DNA from: Salinactinospora qingdaonensis
Lineage (GTDB): Bacteria > Actinomycetota > Actinomycetes > Streptosporangiales > Streptosporangiaceae
Assembly (NCBI RefSeq): GCF_039539445.1
Contig: NZ_BAABDD010000005.1
Span: 225,966 to 289,965, forward strand
Direction of reading: 5' to 3'
DNA: 64,000 bases
Below are positions 1-8,437 of the stretch, in pieces (the first letter of the stretch is position 1; every line of letters begins with the position of its first letter). The translations under genes and the position numbers were made by a program. Under the pieces are notes generated by a model, which saw only the letters and a list, made by a program, of their open reading frames with translations, had not been told where the DNA came from and did no database searches.

Positions 1-573
1 CGTGAACGCCTGGCCCGCTCCATCCACGACTCCGTGGTGCAGGTGTTGGCCATGGTCCAACGCCGCGGTGTCGAACTCGGCGGGGAAGCCGCCGAGCTGG
101 GACGCATAGCCGGCGAGCAGGAGGCGGCGCTGCGCAGCCTCATCGGAATGGAGCGCCACTCCACCACCCTCGCCGGCGGTCAGACCGACCTGCGCGCGCC
201 CCTGGGGGGCCACGCCTCGGCCACCCTCACCGTCTCCACGCCAGCCACGGAGGTCGTGGTGCCGGCCGCCACCGCCGCCGAGATCGACGCCGCGGTACAG
301 GCGGCGCTGTCCAACATCGACCGGCACTGCCCGCCGGGCACCCGCGCCTGGCTGCTCCTCGAAGACGAGGGCGACGCGGTCGTGGTCACCGTGCGCGATG
401 ACGGTCCCGGACTCGCCCCCGAGCGCGTGGCGCAAGCCGAAGCCGACGGGCGGCTGGGCATCGCCCAGTCCATCAAGGGTCGGGTGCGCGACCTCGGCGG
501 AGAGGTGACCATCACCGCGCCGCCGGGGGAGGGCACCGAGATCGAGATGCGCGTCCCGCGACGCGGCGCTTAG
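1..573 (+). CDS. Sensor histidine kinase, C-terminal part (5' end outside window)
   Basis: The frame is open from base 1 and ends at TAG 571-573. It begins inside the dimerisation/phosphoacceptor helix: RSIHDSVVQVLAM carries the His (codon 9) of HisKA_3, NarL-type kinases. A HATPase domain follows, with a diverged N-box (AALSNIDRHC, where AxxNxxRHA is usual) and a good G1 box (VRDDGPGL). The C-terminus GEGTEIEMRVPR is typical of this class. It would autophosphorylate and pass phosphate to a NarL/LuxR regulator; the one at 1953-2615 is the obvious partner. Sensor and membrane parts lie upstream of the window. Confidence 0.85.
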   Translation, partial: RERLARSIHDSVVQVLAMVQRRGVELGGEAAELGRIAGEQEAALRSLIGMERHSTTLAGGQTDLRAPLGGHASATLTVSTPATEVVVPAATAAEIDAAVQAALSNIDRHCPPGTRAWLLLEDEGDAVVVTVRDDGPGLAPERVAQAEADGRLGIAQSIKGRVRDLGGEVTITAPPGEGTEIEMRVPRRGA

Positions 574-718
574 GTTCTGTCGGGCGAACGGCCGGGGTGT
601 GGGGGCTTCGGTCGCTCGTGCCTCGATCGCTGCGCGATCTCGCCAGCCGGCGGGGCGACGGCGGAGCGCTCACCCACGTGCGCCCACCGCCCCTTGCCGC
701 CCTTCCGAAAGCTAGGGC
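571..718 (-). repeat. Solo MITE-like element, copy a
   Basis: About 148 bp, one of three solo copies (others 43344-43504 and 47154-47310); this copy is inverted relative to them. Its core is the hairpin GATCGCTGCGCGATC at about 625-640 inside GCTCGTGCCTCGATCG. The left end TAGGTTCTGT equals the end sequence of copy e, and its TAG is the stop codon of the histidine kinase gene. The far end, TTCCGAAAGCTAGG, is the degenerate counterpart of the other end. It has no ORF and is strongly self-complementary. It could act as a terminator or be a non-autonomous mobile element. Confidence 0.55.
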
Positions 719-963
719 TGTCCGCCCGCGGTCGACGCCGACTGAGCGTGGCCCGGGGGCGGGGCCCGATCACTGCGGTGCCTGGGGAGCCCGGCTACAC
801 CGCGGCCGGCCGGCGCGTTTCGGCAGCGTTTTTCCGCCCCTAACTGCCGCACGCATGGCGCGCCGCTTTCTCAAGCGTCAAGCATGTGACGAACTTGACG
901 CGAGTTCGACCGCATGTAAATGTAGCTCGGTGGATCACATTGCCGTCGCTGATGCGGCAATAA

Positions 964-990
964 CTGCGGAATCTTCCGCAGGCCCCTTTT
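964..990 (+). terminator. Hairpin with T-tract in the 719-1172 gap
   Basis: CTGCGGA / TCCGCAG (7 bp, 4-nt loop) is followed by GGCCCCTTTT, a fair intrinsic terminator on the + strand. It lies 150-200 bp before the sulfotransferase gene. The rest of the 719-1172 gap shows a small TTGCCG/CGGCAA inverted repeat near 940 and no gene I can support. Confidence 0.4.
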
Positions 991-1172
991 CTGGAGGCTG
1001 TTTCCAGGGTGATGATGTCCTCCGACTGTGCGGCGTCAGGACATTCTCTTCGGTGTAACGGTCAGTGCAAGGAGAGAGCTCGGGCCGAAATTTTGTGTCC
1101 CGAGGGGCGTGGCGTCACATCTGGTCGGGCACTGGTTTTCCTGGGAAAACTGAATGGAGATGAGGAGCGATC

Positions 1173-1877
1173 GTGCTACAGGTCATCGGAGCCGGCTTTG
1201 GCCGCACTGGGACCCTCTCGCTCAAGAGCGCCCTGGAGAGGCTGGGATACGGGCCCTGCTACCACATGGTGGAAGCGCTCTCCAACCCCGACCACATCAA
1301 CCGTTGGGTCGCGGCGCTGGACGGCCGTATCGGCTTCGACCAGGTATTCGCCGGTTACCGTTCCACGGTTGACTGGCCCGGAGCCGGAGTGTGGCGCGAA
1401 TTGGCGGCGGTGTTTCCCGACGCCATGATCTTGCTCAACACCCGCGATCCCCAGCGCTGGTACGACAGCGCCAGCAAGACGGTGTTTCGGATGCAGCTCG
1501 ACCGGGACGCACCCGACATGCAGCAGGTGTGGCAGTTGATGGACGCGATGCCGCACAGCCAAGATGTGCTGTCGATGATCGAGCGGACCATCAATTGGGA
1601 GTTCAACGGCGACTTCAGTCGGGAGAACGCCGTCGCGGTCTTTGAACGCCATAATCAGCAGATTCGCGATGAGATTCCGCCCGAGCGACTGCTCGAATAC
1701 CAGGTCGGGCAAGGGTGGGAGCCGTTGTGTGACTTTCTTGGGTGCCCCGTTCCCGAGGAACCTTTCCCCCGGCTCAATGACACCGATTCCTTCATGGAGA
1801 TTCTCGAAGGGGCTCTGGCCAAATCCATGCACTCCACCGATGAACCAGTACAAGGCGGTCCGCCGGCCGGGGCGTGA
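1173..1877 (+). CDS. Sulfotransferase-family protein (P-loop, Sulfotransfer_4 type)
   Basis: 234 aa. The N-terminal GAGFGRTGTLSLKSALERLG (residues 6-25) is the 5'-phosphosulfate-binding P-loop of the PAPS-dependent sulfotransferase fold. LLNTRDPQRWYDS near residue 90 matches the 3'-phosphate-binding strand and helix (RDP motif), and FEREHN-like and LLEYQVGQGWEPLCDFLG blocks are typical of the family's C-terminal half. The GTG start sits 6 nt after GAGGAG. It probably transfers sulfuryl groups from PAPS, but many members have no known acceptor. It sits between a histidine kinase and a response regulator without obvious functional relation. Confidence 0.75.
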   Translation: MLQVIGAGFGRTGTLSLKSALERLGYGPCYHMVEALSNPDHINRWVAALDGRIGFDQVFAGYRSTVDWPGAGVWRELAAVFPDAMILLNTRDPQRWYDSASKTVFRMQLDRDAPDMQQVWQLMDAMPHSQDVLSMIERTINWEFNGDFSRENAVAVFERHNQQIRDEIPPERLLEYQVGQGWEPLCDFLGCPVPEEPFPRLNDTDSFMEILEGALAKSMHSTDEPVQGGPPAGA

Positions 1878-1952
1878 CGAGGGCACAGCCGACCCGCCCA
1901 CTGGGACCGCGCCGCACTCCAGGGCGTCGCCCGGCTCGCTACAGTCGGTTCC

Positions 1953-2615
1953 ATGGAGCGCGACGGGATTCGGGTCATGGTGGTCGACGACCATCCGATG
2001 TGGCGGGAGGCGGTCGCCCGCGACCTGAGCGAAGCCGGATTCGAGGTCGTCGCCACGGCGGGGGAGGGCGGCAAGGCCATCCGGGTGGCGCCCGCCGCTC
2101 GGCCCACGGTGGCGGTCGTCGACCTGCAACTGCCCGACATGCAGGGCGTGGCGGTGATCCGGTCGCTGCTGGCCACCCCGGAGCCCCCGCGCATTCTCAT
2201 CCTCTCGGCCAGCGGCGAGCACCAAGACGTGCTTGACGCGGTCAAGGCGGGCGCCACGGGCTACCTGGTGAAGTCAGCCACCGGCGCCGAACTCATCGAC
2301 GCGGTCTGCCGGGTCCACGAGGGGGACGCGGTCTTCACCCCCGGTCTGGCCGGCCTGGTATTGGGCGAGTACCGGCGTATGGCCGCCGCTCCGCAGCAAG
2401 GAGGGGCTGAGGGGGACGCGCCGCGGCTGACCGAGCGCGAGACCGAGGTGCTGCGCCTGGTAGCCAAGGGGCTGTCTTACAAGCAGATCGCCGCCCGGCT
2501 CACCCTCTCCCACCGCACGGTGCAAAACCACGTCCAGAACACGCTGAACAAGCTCCAGTTGCACAACCGGGTCGAGCTGGTGCGCTACGCCATTAACCAA
2601 GGGCTGGACCATTAG
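1953..2615 (+). CDS. NarL/LuxR-family response regulator
   Basis: 220 aa. Receiver domain 6-125 with acidic pocket D12-D13, phosphoacceptor D57 (VVDLQLPD) and conserved K107. A LuxR-type HTH follows (about 150-210: LTERETEVLRLVAKGLSYKQIA, then SHRTVQNHVQNTLNKL). It is a DNA-binding transcription factor switched by phosphorylation, most likely by the kinase at 1-573. Kinase and regulator are usually adjacent; here about 1.4 kb with a repeat and the sulfotransferase gene intervene. Target genes are not evident. Confidence 0.85.
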   Translation: MERDGIRVMVVDDHPMWREAVARDLSEAGFEVVATAGEGGKAIRVAPAARPTVAVVDLQLPDMQGVAVIRSLLATPEPPRILILSASGEHQDVLDAVKAGATGYLVKSATGAELIDAVCRVHEGDAVFTPGLAGLVLGEYRRMAAAPQQGGAEGDAPRLTERETEVLRLVAKGLSYKQIAARLTLSHRTVQNHVQNTLNKLQLHNRVELVRYAINQGLDH

Positions 2616-2681
2616 CCGAGGACGCCCCACCCCAGGGCACCTGCCTCTGCCCGCCCCTACTCGCGTCGTGCCTCGCCGCGG

Positions 2682-4160
2682 TCAGCTCAGCTCCGCCCAC
2701 CCCTTGGAGCGTTCCACCGCCACCCGCCAGCGCCGGTAGGCGGCCTCGTCGCGCTCGCCGGGCTCGAAGCGCAGATCCAGTTGCCAGGTGTGGGCCAGTT
2801 CCTCGGTTGAGGACCACACGCCGGTGCCCAACCCGGCCAGGAACGCTGCGCCCAGCGCGGTCGTCTCCTGCACCCGGGGCCGGGCCGCCGTGACGCCGAG
2901 TTGGTCGGCCTGCATCTGGCACAGCAGGTTGTTGGCCGAGGCGCCGCCGTCGACGCGCAACTCGGGCAGGGTGGTCCCGGAGGCCGTGGCCATGGCCTCG
3001 ACCACGTCGCGCACCTCGAAGGCGATCGCTTCCAACGTGGCGCGCACGAGATGGGCCCGCTGGGTACCGCGGGTGATGCCGAAGATCGCGCCACGCGCCT
3101 GCGGGTCCCAGTCGGGGGCGCCCAGTCCGGTCAGAGCGGGCACGAAGACCACACCCCCGGAGTCGGGAACGCTCGTGGCCAGCGCTTCCGACTGCGGGGC
3201 GGCGTCGATGAGGCCCAGCCCGTCGCGTAGCCACTGCACGGCGGCGCCGGTGACGAAGATCGACCCCTCCAGGGCGTACTCCAGCGCCCCGTCGGGGTGC
3301 TGCCACAGCACTGTGCTCAACAGCCCGTGCTCGGGGGCGATCGCCGTAAAGCCGGTGTTGATCAGGACAAACGAGCCAGTGCCGTAGGTGCACTTGGAGG
3401 TGCCGGGCGTGTAGCAGTTCTGGCCGAACATGGCGGCCTGCTGGTCACCGGCGATACCGGCGATGGGAAGACGCAGCCCCAAAAACTCGCTGGGCTCTGT
3501 TTCGCCCACGACGCCGTAGGAGGGCACGATTTCGGGGAGCGCCGTCATAGGCACGTCGAACAGGTCGCACATCTCCGGCGACCACCTACCGGCACGCAGG
3601 TCGTAGAGGAGGGTCCGCGAGGCGTTGGAGGCGTCGGTCACGTGGCGCGCGCCGGCGGTGAGCCGTGCCACGAGGTAGGAGTCCACGGTCCCCACCGCGA
3701 CCTCGCCGGAGAGGACCCCTTTCCACGCGCGTTCATCGTTGCGCGCCAGCCACGTGAGCTTCGTGGCGGTGAAATAGGGGTCCAGACGCAGCCCCGTGAT
3801 TTCGCTCACGCGCTGCTCGTGCCCGGCCCCGCGCAGCTCTGCGCAGATCCCGGCGGTACGGCGGTCCTGCCAGACGATGGCGCGGCGCGGCGCCGTGAAT
3901 CGCCGGCGGTCCCACAGCACCGCGGTCTCGCGCTGGTTGGTGATGCCCACACAGCTCGGCGCTTCGGCGGCGGTGTCCAGCGCCGACTGGCAGGCGGCGA
4001 GTGTGGCTTGCCAGATCTCCTCCGGTACGTGCTCCACCCACCCCGACTCCGGATAGTGCTGCGGAAACTCCTCGTAGCCGCGGGACAGGACACCGCCGTC
4101 CTCGCTGACGACCAGGGCCGTGACACCGGTTGTTCCGGCGTCGATGGTGAGCACGGACAT
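2682..4160 (-). CDS. glpK: Glycerol kinase
   Basis: 492 aa FGGY-family kinase, ATP + glycerol to sn-glycerol 3-phosphate. Visible motifs: DAGTTGV (7-13), GWVEHVPEEIW (40-50), GITNQRET (72-79, the substrate-binding Arg-Glu pair), WQDRRT, YFTATKLTWL, AGDQQAAMFGQ (catalytic Asp region) and FGGY signatures GTSKCTYGTGSF and GGASANNLLCQMQAD. I chose the ATG at 4160 because GGAGG lies 7 nt before it; an in-frame GTG 15 nt upstream would overlap that Shine-Dalgarno. No glpF or glpD is next to it, so it stands alone here. A DasR-like palindrome lies 30 bp upstream. Confidence 0.93.
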   Translation of the reverse strand: MSVLTIDAGTTGVTALVVSEDGGVLSRGYEEFPQHYPESGWVEHVPEEIWQATLAACQSALDTAAEAPSCVGITNQRETAVLWDRRRFTAPRRAIVWQDRRTAGICAELRGAGHEQRVSEITGLRLDPYFTATKLTWLARNDERAWKGVLSGEVAVGTVDSYLVARLTAGARHVTDASNASRTLLYDLRAGRWSPEMCDLFDVPMTALPEIVPSYGVVGETEPSEFLGLRLPIAGIAGDQQAAMFGQNCYTPGTSKCTYGTGSFVLINTGFTAIAPEHGLLSTVLWQHPDGALEYALEGSIFVTGAAVQWLRDGLGLIDAAPQSEALATSVPDSGGVVFVPALTGLGAPDWDPQARGAIFGITRGTQRAHLVRATLEAIAFEVRDVVEAMATASGTTLPELRVDGGASANNLLCQMQADQLGVTAARPRVQETTALGAAFLAGLGTGVWSSTEELAHTWQLDLRFEPGERDEAAYRRWRVAVERSKGWAELS

Positions 4161-4189
4161 GGGGTTGGCCTCCACTGGTTCGGGCGACT

Positions 4190-4203
4190 ATGGTCTAGAC
4201 CAT
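4190..4203. promoter_or_regulatory. DasR/GntR-type operator upstream of glpK
   Basis: ATGGTCTAGACCAT is a perfect 14-bp palindrome with core TGGTCTAGACCA. That core is identical to the core of the dre element bound by DasR, the GntR/HutC amino-sugar regulator of streptomycetes. It lies 30 bp before the glpK start on the opposite strand, a position suited to repression. Seen: the palindrome. Inferred: the regulator. Confidence 0.6.
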
Positions 4204-4444
4204 GTGAGGTTCGCAGAACGGAAAACGCCGCAACGTCGCCCCATTGCGGGGCGTCGTCACCGCCAAGCACATACCCGGTGCGAGGATGGTGCAAGTCTGG
4301 TTGGCGCACTTTCCGTGATGCCCATCACAGTGTCGCCGTTGTGCTGACGGCGATGCGCCGCGAGGTCAAGAGTCCATGTGCGGGCGTCGGAGCTGTACCC
4401 GTCATGGCGTTGTGAGATCTGGATTTTTACAAGGAGTGCACGCA

Positions 4445-5470
4445 ATGCGAATCGGGGTGCTGACCGGTGGCGGCGATTGCCCCGGACTGAACGCGGTCAT
4501 CCGCGCGGTTGTCCGGAAGGGCATCAAGGACTACGGCTACGAGTTCGTCGGCTTCCGCGACGGCTGGCGCGGGCCGCTGGAGGGCGACACCATGCCGCTG
4601 GACCGCGCCGCGGTGCGCGGCATCCTGCCGCGCGGTGGCACCATCCTGGGGTCCTCCCGCACGAACCCCATCAAGATCGAGGGCGGCGTCGAGCGCATCA
4701 AGGACAATCTCGCCGGCGCCAACATCGACGCTCTCGTCGCCATCGGCGGTGAGGACACGCTGGGCGTGGCGCGCCAGCTCACCGATGCCGGCCTGCCGGT
4801 CGTGGGCGTGCCCAAGACCATCGACAACGACCTCAGCGCCACCGACTACACATTCGGTTTCGACACTGCGGTCAACATCGCCACCGAGGCGATCGACCGG
4901 CTGCACACCACTGCCGAGTCGCACCACCGTGCCCTGATCGTCGAGGTCATGGGCCGGCACGCGGGCTGGATCGCGCTGCACTCCGGCATGGCCGCCGGGG
5001 CCAACGTCATCCTCATCCCGGAGCGTCCCTTCGACATCAACGAGGTCGTCGCCCACGTCGAGAGCCGCTTCGAGACCCGCTACGCGCCCATCATCGTGGT
5101 CGCCGAGGGGGCCCACCCCAAGGAGGGCCAGATGGAGCTACAGACCGGCGAGAAGGACGCTTTCGGCCACGTCCGGCTGGGCGGCATCGGTCAGCGCCTG
5201 GCCGAGGAGGTCGAGTCCCGCACCGGCAAGGAGGCCCGTTCGGTCGTGCTGGGCCACGTCCAGCGCGGTGGCACGCCCTCGGCGTTCGACCGGGTGCTCG
5301 CCACCCGCCTGGGCGTCAGCGCCATCGAGGCCGTCCACGACAAGGACTACGGCAAGATGGTCGCGCTTCAGGGCACCGAGGTCCGCCGGGTCGACCTCTC
5401 CGCCGCCACCGACGAGCTCAAGACGGTTCCCGCCGAGCGCTACCAGGAGGCCGAGGTCTTCTTCGGCTAA
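4445..5470 (+). CDS. pfkA: 6-phosphofructokinase, predicted PPi-dependent type
   Basis: 341 aa, starting MRIGVLTGGGDCPGLN; ATG at 4445 with AAGGAG about 8 nt upstream (an upstream extension to 4376 has no domain content). PfkA fold: GGGDCPG phosphate loop, GGEDTLG (101-107), PKTIDND (123-129, catalytic Asp127), EVMGRHAGWIA, GHVQRGGTPSAFDR. Residues 104 and 124 (E. coli numbering) are Asp and Lys. ATP-dependent enzymes carry Gly at both, and PPi-dependent enzymes carry Asp and Lys. So it probably phosphorylates fructose 6-phosphate reversibly with pyrophosphate. A strong terminator hairpin follows at once. Confidence 0.92.
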   Translation: MRIGVLTGGGDCPGLNAVIRAVVRKGIKDYGYEFVGFRDGWRGPLEGDTMPLDRAAVRGILPRGGTILGSSRTNPIKIEGGVERIKDNLAGANIDALVAIGGEDTLGVARQLTDAGLPVVGVPKTIDNDLSATDYTFGFDTAVNIATEAIDRLHTTAESHHRALIVEVMGRHAGWIALHSGMAAGANVILIPERPFDINEVVAHVESRFETRYAPIIVVAEGAHPKEGQMELQTGEKDAFGHVRLGGIGQRLAEEVESRTGKEARSVVLGHVQRGGTPSAFDRVLATRLGVSAIEAVHDKDYGKMVALQGTEVRRVDLSAATDELKTVPAERYQEAEVFFG

Positions 5471-5480
5471 CAGCGCCCTG

Positions 5481-5521
5481 CGCCGCGCGCCCGGTCCCGT
5501 ACGCGGGGCGGGCGCGCGGCG
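5481..5521 (+). terminator. pfkA terminator hairpin
   Basis: CGCCGCGCGCCC and GGGCGCGCGGCG form a perfect 12-bp stem around a 17-nt loop, 10 nt after the pfkA stop. There is no T-tract, as is common in actinomycetes. The rest of the 5471-5744 gap shows no gene. Confidence 0.55.
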
Positions 5522-5744
5522 TGCGTCGCCCCTGAGGCTGGGACCGGTCAGCCTCGGGCCTCTGCCGTGGCGAGGGGCACCCCCGCGCCTCGGGTTGCCC
5601 CCACCGCCCCCTTGTCCCTGACGCGGAAGTCATGTCCCGCTGAGCGGTATCTGGTGGAATCGGTCTCCGGCGTGTTCGATACTGGGGGAACGGCTCCCTG
5701 GAGGAGAGCCGCCCCTAGTCTTGAAACATCCGGGAGGTGCAGTC

Positions 5745-7016
5745 ATGTCCGCCTCGCTTGACGCCGCCACCGTCCAGTCGCGAGAGGTCGGCGCCAACGT
5801 GGCAGAGTCGGACTCTCCGCGGGGGCTGGGCGAGCTGTGTGTGCTGATGAAACTCGGCGAGATCGTCCTCAAGGGCAGCAACCGCCAGCTCTTCGAGCGC
5901 CGACTCCACAACAACATCCGTGCCGCCGCCCGCGGTCTCAGCCAGATCAAACTCTCCCAGCGCAAGGGCGTCATCGTCATCCGCATGCCCGGCGCCGGCG
6001 ACCTTGAGGTCGCCGAGCTCGCCGAGCGTATGACCGCCATCATGGGTGTGGTGTGGGTGCATCTAGTGCGTCGCCTCCCCAAGGACGTCGACGTCGTCAC
6101 CGATGTCGCGGTGCGTTCCATGGCTGAACGCGAGGGCACCTTCGCCGTGCGCGCCCGGCGCCGCGACAAGCGCTTCCCCATGACCTCTTCGGAGTTGGCC
6201 GGCTACGTCGGAGCCAAGGTCCAGGAGACCCATGGGCTCCCGGTCAAGCTCAAGCACCCCGACAACACGGTCTTTATCGAGGTCGACAAGGACGAGGTAT
6301 TCGTCTTCACCGACGGCACGCCCGGCCCGGGCGGGCTGCCAGTGGGCATGAGCGGGCGCGGACTGGTGCTCATGTCGGGCGGGATCGATTCCCCTGTGGC
6401 CGCCCACCGCATGATGCGCCGAGGCCTCAAGGTCGATTTCCTCCACTTCTCCGGCATGCCGTTCACCGGCCCGGAATCCGTTTACAAGGCCTACAGCCTT
6501 GTGCGTCAGCTCGACCGTTTCCAAACCGGTTCGCGGCTGTTCGTGGTGCCCTTCGGCAAAGCCCAGCAGCAGCTCAAGAGCTCCGGCGCCGAGCGACTCC
6601 AGATCATCGCCCAGCGCCGTCTCATGCTCAAAACCGCTGAGGCGCTCGCCGAACGGCTCGCGGCCGAGACACTGGTCACCGGGGACGCGCTCGGGCAGGT
6701 CTCCAGCCAGACCCTGACCAACATCACCGCCCTCGACGACGCCGTCGACGTCCCGATCCTGCGCCCGCTGGTGGGCATGGACAAGACCGAGATCATGACC
6801 GAGGCCCGCCGGATCGGGACCTTGGCCATCTCCGAGCTGCCCGACGAGGACTGCTGCACCATGCTCACGCCTCGCCAGGTAGAGACCGCCGCCAAGATCC
6901 CCGACCTGCGCCAGATCGAGCGGCGCCTCGACGTCGCTGACCTCGCCGAGCACCTCGCCGGCGCCGCACAGGTGCACAAGCCCAGCTTCTACGGCGCCGC
7001 AGCGCCGGCGGCCTGA
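5745..7016 (+). CDS. thiI: tRNA 4-thiouridine synthase / sulfurtransferase ThiI
   Basis: 423 aa. Ferredoxin-like plus THUMP RNA-binding region (about 30-190), then a PP-loop AMPylase domain with SGGIDSP at 211-217, VSSQTLTNI and DEDCCTMLTP near the C-terminus. It adenylates U8 of tRNA for sulfur insertion and in some bacteria feeds thiazole synthesis. The C-terminal rhodanese domain of the E. coli enzyme is absent, so sulfur delivery must use the Cys pair or another carrier. The ATG at 5745 is 6 nt after GGGAGGTG. thiOSG and thiE lie 10-14 kb away, not in the same operon. Confidence 0.93.
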   Translation: MSASLDAATVQSREVGANVAESDSPRGLGELCVLMKLGEIVLKGSNRQLFERRLHNNIRAAARGLSQIKLSQRKGVIVIRMPGAGDLEVAELAERMTAIMGVVWVHLVRRLPKDVDVVTDVAVRSMAEREGTFAVRARRRDKRFPMTSSELAGYVGAKVQETHGLPVKLKHPDNTVFIEVDKDEVFVFTDGTPGPGGLPVGMSGRGLVLMSGGIDSPVAAHRMMRRGLKVDFLHFSGMPFTGPESVYKAYSLVRQLDRFQTGSRLFVVPFGKAQQQLKSSGAERLQIIAQRRLMLKTAEALAERLAAETLVTGDALGQVSSQTLTNITALDDAVDVPILRPLVGMDKTEIMTEARRIGTLAISELPDEDCCTMLTPRQVETAAKIPDLRQIERRLDVADLAEHLAGAAQVHKPSFYGAAAPAA

Positions 7017-7057
7017 ACAGCCCGGCGGCGTCGGTGCCGTGCCCGCCCGCAGCGCGA

Positions 7058-8104
7058 TCACGCCGTCGCGCCCTCGGCTGCGACGGGCTGGGGGCGGGCA
7101 CGGCCCAGCGCACTCGGCAGCGTCTCCAGCATCTCGCGCAACGGGGCCAGATCCTCCTCAACGAGTGCCTGCGGCCCGTCGCACAGCGCGGTCTCGGGCG
7201 TGGGGTGGACATCGACGATCACCCCATCGGCGCCCACGGCCAGCGCCGCCCGCGACAGCGGCAGCACCAGCCTGCGCTGCCCGCCCGAGTGCGAGGGGTC
7301 GACGATGACGGGCAGGTGGGACAACTGCTGCGCCACCGCAACCGCGCTGATGTCGAGCGTGTTGCGCGTCGCCTTCTCGAAGGTGCGGATGCCTCGCTCG
7401 CACAGCACGATGTCGAGGGTGCCGGATTGGGCGATGTACTCCGCCGCCATGAGCCACTCCTCGATCGTGGCGTTCATGCCGCGCTTGAGCAGGACCGGTA
7501 GGCCGGCCTGCCCCACCGCGCGCAGCAGTGCGAAGTTCTGCATGTTGCGGGTGCCGATTTGCAGCATGTCGGCGTAAGAGGCCACCAGGTCCACGTCTGC
7601 GGCGTCAAGAACCTCGGTGACGATCGGCAGTCCCGTGGCGTCGCGCACATCAGCGAGAATCTTCAAGCCGGCCTCGCCCAGGCCTTGGAAAGCGTAGGGG
7701 GAGGTGCGGGGTTTGTAGGCGCCACCGCGCAGCAGCGAGGCACCGGCGGTCGCGGCCATGCGCGCCGCCGCCAGCGTCTGCTCGGGGGTTTCGACCGCGC
7801 AGGGGCCGGCGATCAGAGCGGGGGCACCGCCGCCGATCGTCGCGTCGGCCACACGCACCACGGTGCGAGCGCTGTGGCTCTCGCGGCTGACCAGTTTGTA
7901 GGGCGCGGAGACGCCCACCACATCGGCCACGCCCGGCAGTGCCTGGAGCTCTGGAGGAGGCACCTGAGCTGTGTCGCCCCCCACTGCGATAAGGGTGCGG
8001 CTCGTGCCGCGGCTCACGTACGCCTCGCCACCCGTGGCGGTGACCGCGTCGACGGCAGCGGCGATATCGCCGGAGGTGGCGTCGGCGTCCATCACGATGA
8101 CCAT
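7058..8104 (-). CDS. aroF: 3-deoxy-7-phosphoheptulonate (DAHP) synthase, type I-beta
   Basis: 348 aa. It condenses phosphoenolpyruvate with erythrose 4-phosphate, the first step of the shikimate pathway. The N-terminal 70 residues form the ferredoxin-like regulatory domain of the I-beta class. The TIM barrel shows ALIAGPCAVETPEQ, LLRGGAYKPRTSPYAFQG, LPIVTEVLD, MLQIGTRNMQNF, VLLKRG, CERGIRTF, PVIVDPSHSGG and DGVIVDVHPTPETAL. It converges with thiI (41-bp gap). Its transcript begins with a leader peptide and attenuator (8185-8313), so expression should rise when charged aromatic tRNAs run low. Confidence 0.93.
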   Translation of the reverse strand: MVIVMDADATSGDIAAAVDAVTATGGEAYVSRGTSRTLIAVGGDTAQVPPPELQALPGVADVVGVSAPYKLVSRESHSARTVVRVADATIGGGAPALIAGPCAVETPEQTLAAARMAATAGASLLRGGAYKPRTSPYAFQGLGEAGLKILADVRDATGLPIVTEVLDAADVDLVASYADMLQIGTRNMQNFALLRAVGQAGLPVLLKRGMNATIEEWLMAAEYIAQSGTLDIVLCERGIRTFEKATRNTLDISAVAVAQQLSHLPVIVDPSHSGGQRRLVLPLSRAALAVGADGVIVDVHPTPETALCDGPQALVEEDLAPLREMLETLPSALGRARPQPVAAEGATA

Positions 8105-8184
8105 GTACAGCTTCCTAACGTTGGTCCACTGATGTGAGCGAAACAGTGACGAGCCGAAGGCGGAGACGGTGGCCTCGGAGCAAC

Positions 8185-8222
8185 AAAAAAGGAGCCCCGG
8201 GCGGGTACCGGCCCGGGGCTCC
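8185..8222 (-). terminator. Attenuator terminator in the aroF leader
   Basis: On the minus strand GGAGCCCCGGGC and GCCCGGGGCTCC form a perfect 12-bp stem with an 8-nt loop, directly followed by TTTTTT. It is the cleanest intrinsic terminator in the window. It lies 16 nt after the leader-peptide stop and 80 nt before the aroF start, so it can stop transcription before the gene. Confidence 0.8.
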
Positions 8223-8238
8223 TTCGAGGTCGTCCGTG

Positions 8239-8313
8239 TCAGCGCAGCGCTTGTCGGGCGACCGTCCTACCCTTAGGCCGGTAGCCATAAAAGCGCCAAA
8301 AGTTCCGCTGCAT
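8239..8313 (-). CDS. Aromatic-rich leader peptide of the aroF attenuator
   Basis: 24 codons, too short for standard gene calling, starting MQRNFWRFYGY: Phe, Trp, Phe, Tyr and Tyr occur within residues 5-11. Such a cluster ahead of a terminator hairpin is the classic arrangement of ribosome-mediated attenuation, where stalling at aromatic codons lets an antiterminator form. The hexamer TATAGT ends 7 nt before the ATG and no Shine-Dalgarno is visible, so the transcript may be leaderless. The three amino acids are the end products of the pathway started by aroF. The antiterminator pairing was not modelled. Confidence 0.75.
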   Translation of the reverse strand: MQRNFWRFYGYRPKGRTVARQALR

Positions 8314-8437
8314 GGCAGCGACTATAACGTATGCCGCGCGTTCATGGCAGGGCGCGGGCCGATGAGAAGCGTGACCCACGACTGGCACGATTGCCACGAC
8401 GACATTGATACGGCCCCATGCCGACAAGGGAGTTGGA

